From assembly GCA_030248215.1 (NCBI GenBank), contig JASANG010000128.1:1-64000 (forward strand): a stretch of DNA of 64,000 bases. Direction: 5' to 3'. Positions 62,800-64,000 of this stretch are shown here, in pieces. Position 1 is the stretch's first letter, and each line of letters starts with the position of its first letter. The position numbers were made by a program, and so were the translations under genes. The notes beneath the pieces were generated by a model. The model saw only the letters and a list, made by a program, of their open reading frames with translations, was not told the DNA's origin and made no database searches. Origin of the DNA: Enoplolaimus lenunculus. Its lineage: Eukaryota; Nematoda; Enoplea; Enoplida; Thoracostomopsidae.

Positions 62800-63010
62800 G
62801 AAACTTAAGTATGCTGTAAAGTTTTGAGCAAAACTTGGTTTCGGTCTGAAGTTATTTATGAACTACAATTAAGGATAATTTACTTTTATGGACTCTAATT
62901 ACGGTTTAACGACTCTCTTATATTAGGGACGCTCACTCTTGTTGATTGGGACTCAAAATGGGGACCCCCCTCTTATTACGCCCCTCTTATCCTTGTCACT
63001 ACAGTACGTA
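62800..63010 (+). repeat. Dispersed W-family repeat
   Basis: TGGACTCTAATTACGG, TTGATTGGGACTCAAAATGG, GACCCCCCTCTTATTACGCC and TTGTCACTACAGTA. The best-preserved W copy. Confidence 0.65.
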
Positions 63011-63360
63011 CTTTAAACATTAGTTTCATTCCAGTCTACATCGATTAAACGATGTTAATCATCATGAATTCACAAGACGCACAAATTAATTACTTGGAAT
63101 AGTGGGTCAGCCTTCTATCGACCTGCATGTGAAATATGGTGGCTCCTGCTTTAATGTGCACCACCGATATACCGCGTAACGCTACATCATGCCCATCATA
63201 GGGGACAGGTATTGTAAATGTTACGATCACCCCCGGTTTAGCTTTTAAATGATTTTCCTTTGCTTAGTCACACATTGAATTGAACCTTCATTATGTTGGA
63301 AAGCTGTGAAAATGAAGAATGCGCTGGTTTCCAGTTAATCAACTTTCATATTTCGTAGTT

Positions 63361-63374
63361 GTTACCATGACAAC
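63361..63374. promoter_or_regulatory. Perfect X-box (RFX/DAF-19 site)
   Basis: GTTACCATGACAAC matches the 14-base nematode X-box RYYNYYATRRNRAC at every position and has near-ideal inverted half-sites. RFX factors switch on ciliary genes, IFT88 among them. It lies 3.5 kb upstream of the IFT88 start codon and could serve IFT88 through an unseen 5' exon, or another gene to the right. Confidence 0.5.
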
Positions 63375-63953
63375 GTTTGGCTTGTTCAACCTTAGTTTTT
63401 TTAAAATAAAGTTTCAATTAATTGTCAAACGAATAAGTATTTTTCATCTATTTTGGGATTTTTTCCTGATATCAAAGTCAGTATCAGTCCGTCAGCCGAT
63501 ATCTGGCTAATGACTGAAAACATCATTTTCGTGCTTGCTGCCCCCATAGTTCCAAAGAGGTAGCCCATCATATGCCAGAAACCCCTCACAAAATTTCAAA
63601 AAACAAAATTTTACCAGTAACTATTTAATTTTTGTTGACAAAATTATTTCTGTCTTTTCGCTCGCTAACGTTCGACGAGGATATTCGTGATCTATTGATC
63701 TGGAAAATTTTTCAACCCTTGTTGACTATGAAGCCTTTCACGTTTAAGTCATAAAAAATTGATGTTCTTAAAAGCTAATATTCTACTATAGTATTTATCT
63801 AGGCGCGCGAAACAGTTAAATTTTTAATACAATGTTAAAATAAGTTTGGTATTAATTTAGCAATGTTACTGCCGCCATATCACAGTGCGAATTTCACGAG
63901 GACGCTAATTACTCCTCTGTTAGTCGATATATTCTTGGTTTTATGCTCGCAAT
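63375..63953. other. Right-hand flank, unassigned
   Basis: No exon, RNA gene or repeat recognised between the X-box and the terminal T2 element. Confidence 0.45.
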
Positions 63954-64000
63954 GGCCCATGTAAAGATCAGGGGCGAAACTTTTTTTGTGGGACTAGAAA
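63954..64000 (+). mobile_element. Telomere-motif element, T2 type, cut by window end
   Basis: GGCCCATGTAAAGATCAGGG and TTTTTTTGTGGGACTAGAA are the T2 left end. Confidence 0.8.

Overview
The window is animal nuclear DNA: spliced genes with GT-AG introns, many short inverted-repeat transposons, and no bacterial-style gene packing. Interspersed TTAGGC arrays, the telomere motif of nematodes, occur throughout. Together with a TWK-type potassium channel they suggest a nematode, but the proteins cannot settle this and another invertebrate remains possible.

Layout. Positions 1-12,575 are a repeat array of roughly 75-bp monomers that changes direction near 1,408, 3,450 and 5,205. A different repetitive element is inserted at about 11,080-11,890. 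Positions 12,575-13,768 hold a short telomere-motif element and an 18-bp minisatellite. Three genes follow that I could reconstruct exon by exon, with reading phase preserved at every junction. They are a two-pore-domain potassium channel on + (13,769-20,621, 5 exons, 971 aa), a TBC-domain Rab GTPase-activating protein on - (30,534 down to 25,363, 11 exons, 468 aa) and IFT88 on - (59,820 down to 33,164, 25 exons, 851 aa). The channel and the TBC gene are convergent; TBC and IFT88 lie in tandem on the same strand, 2.6 kb apart. Positions 59,821-64,000 are IFT88 upstream DNA with more repeats and one excellent X-box match.

IFT88 has about 2.6 kb of coding sequence in 26.7 kb of gene. Its introns are packed with short non-autonomous elements: three families with terminal inverted repeats around TTAGGC arrays, a family built around GAGTCAAATTGACTC palindromes, a family carrying a tRNA-like core, GC-rich elements and several smaller families. 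Intron 15 also holds a candidate small nested gene on the opposite strand.

The genes do not form one pathway. IFT88 is a core IFT-B protein needed to build cilia. The TBC protein should inactivate a Rab GTPase in membrane traffic. The channel should set membrane excitability. I saw no rRNA gene, CRISPR array, retrovirus or LTR element.
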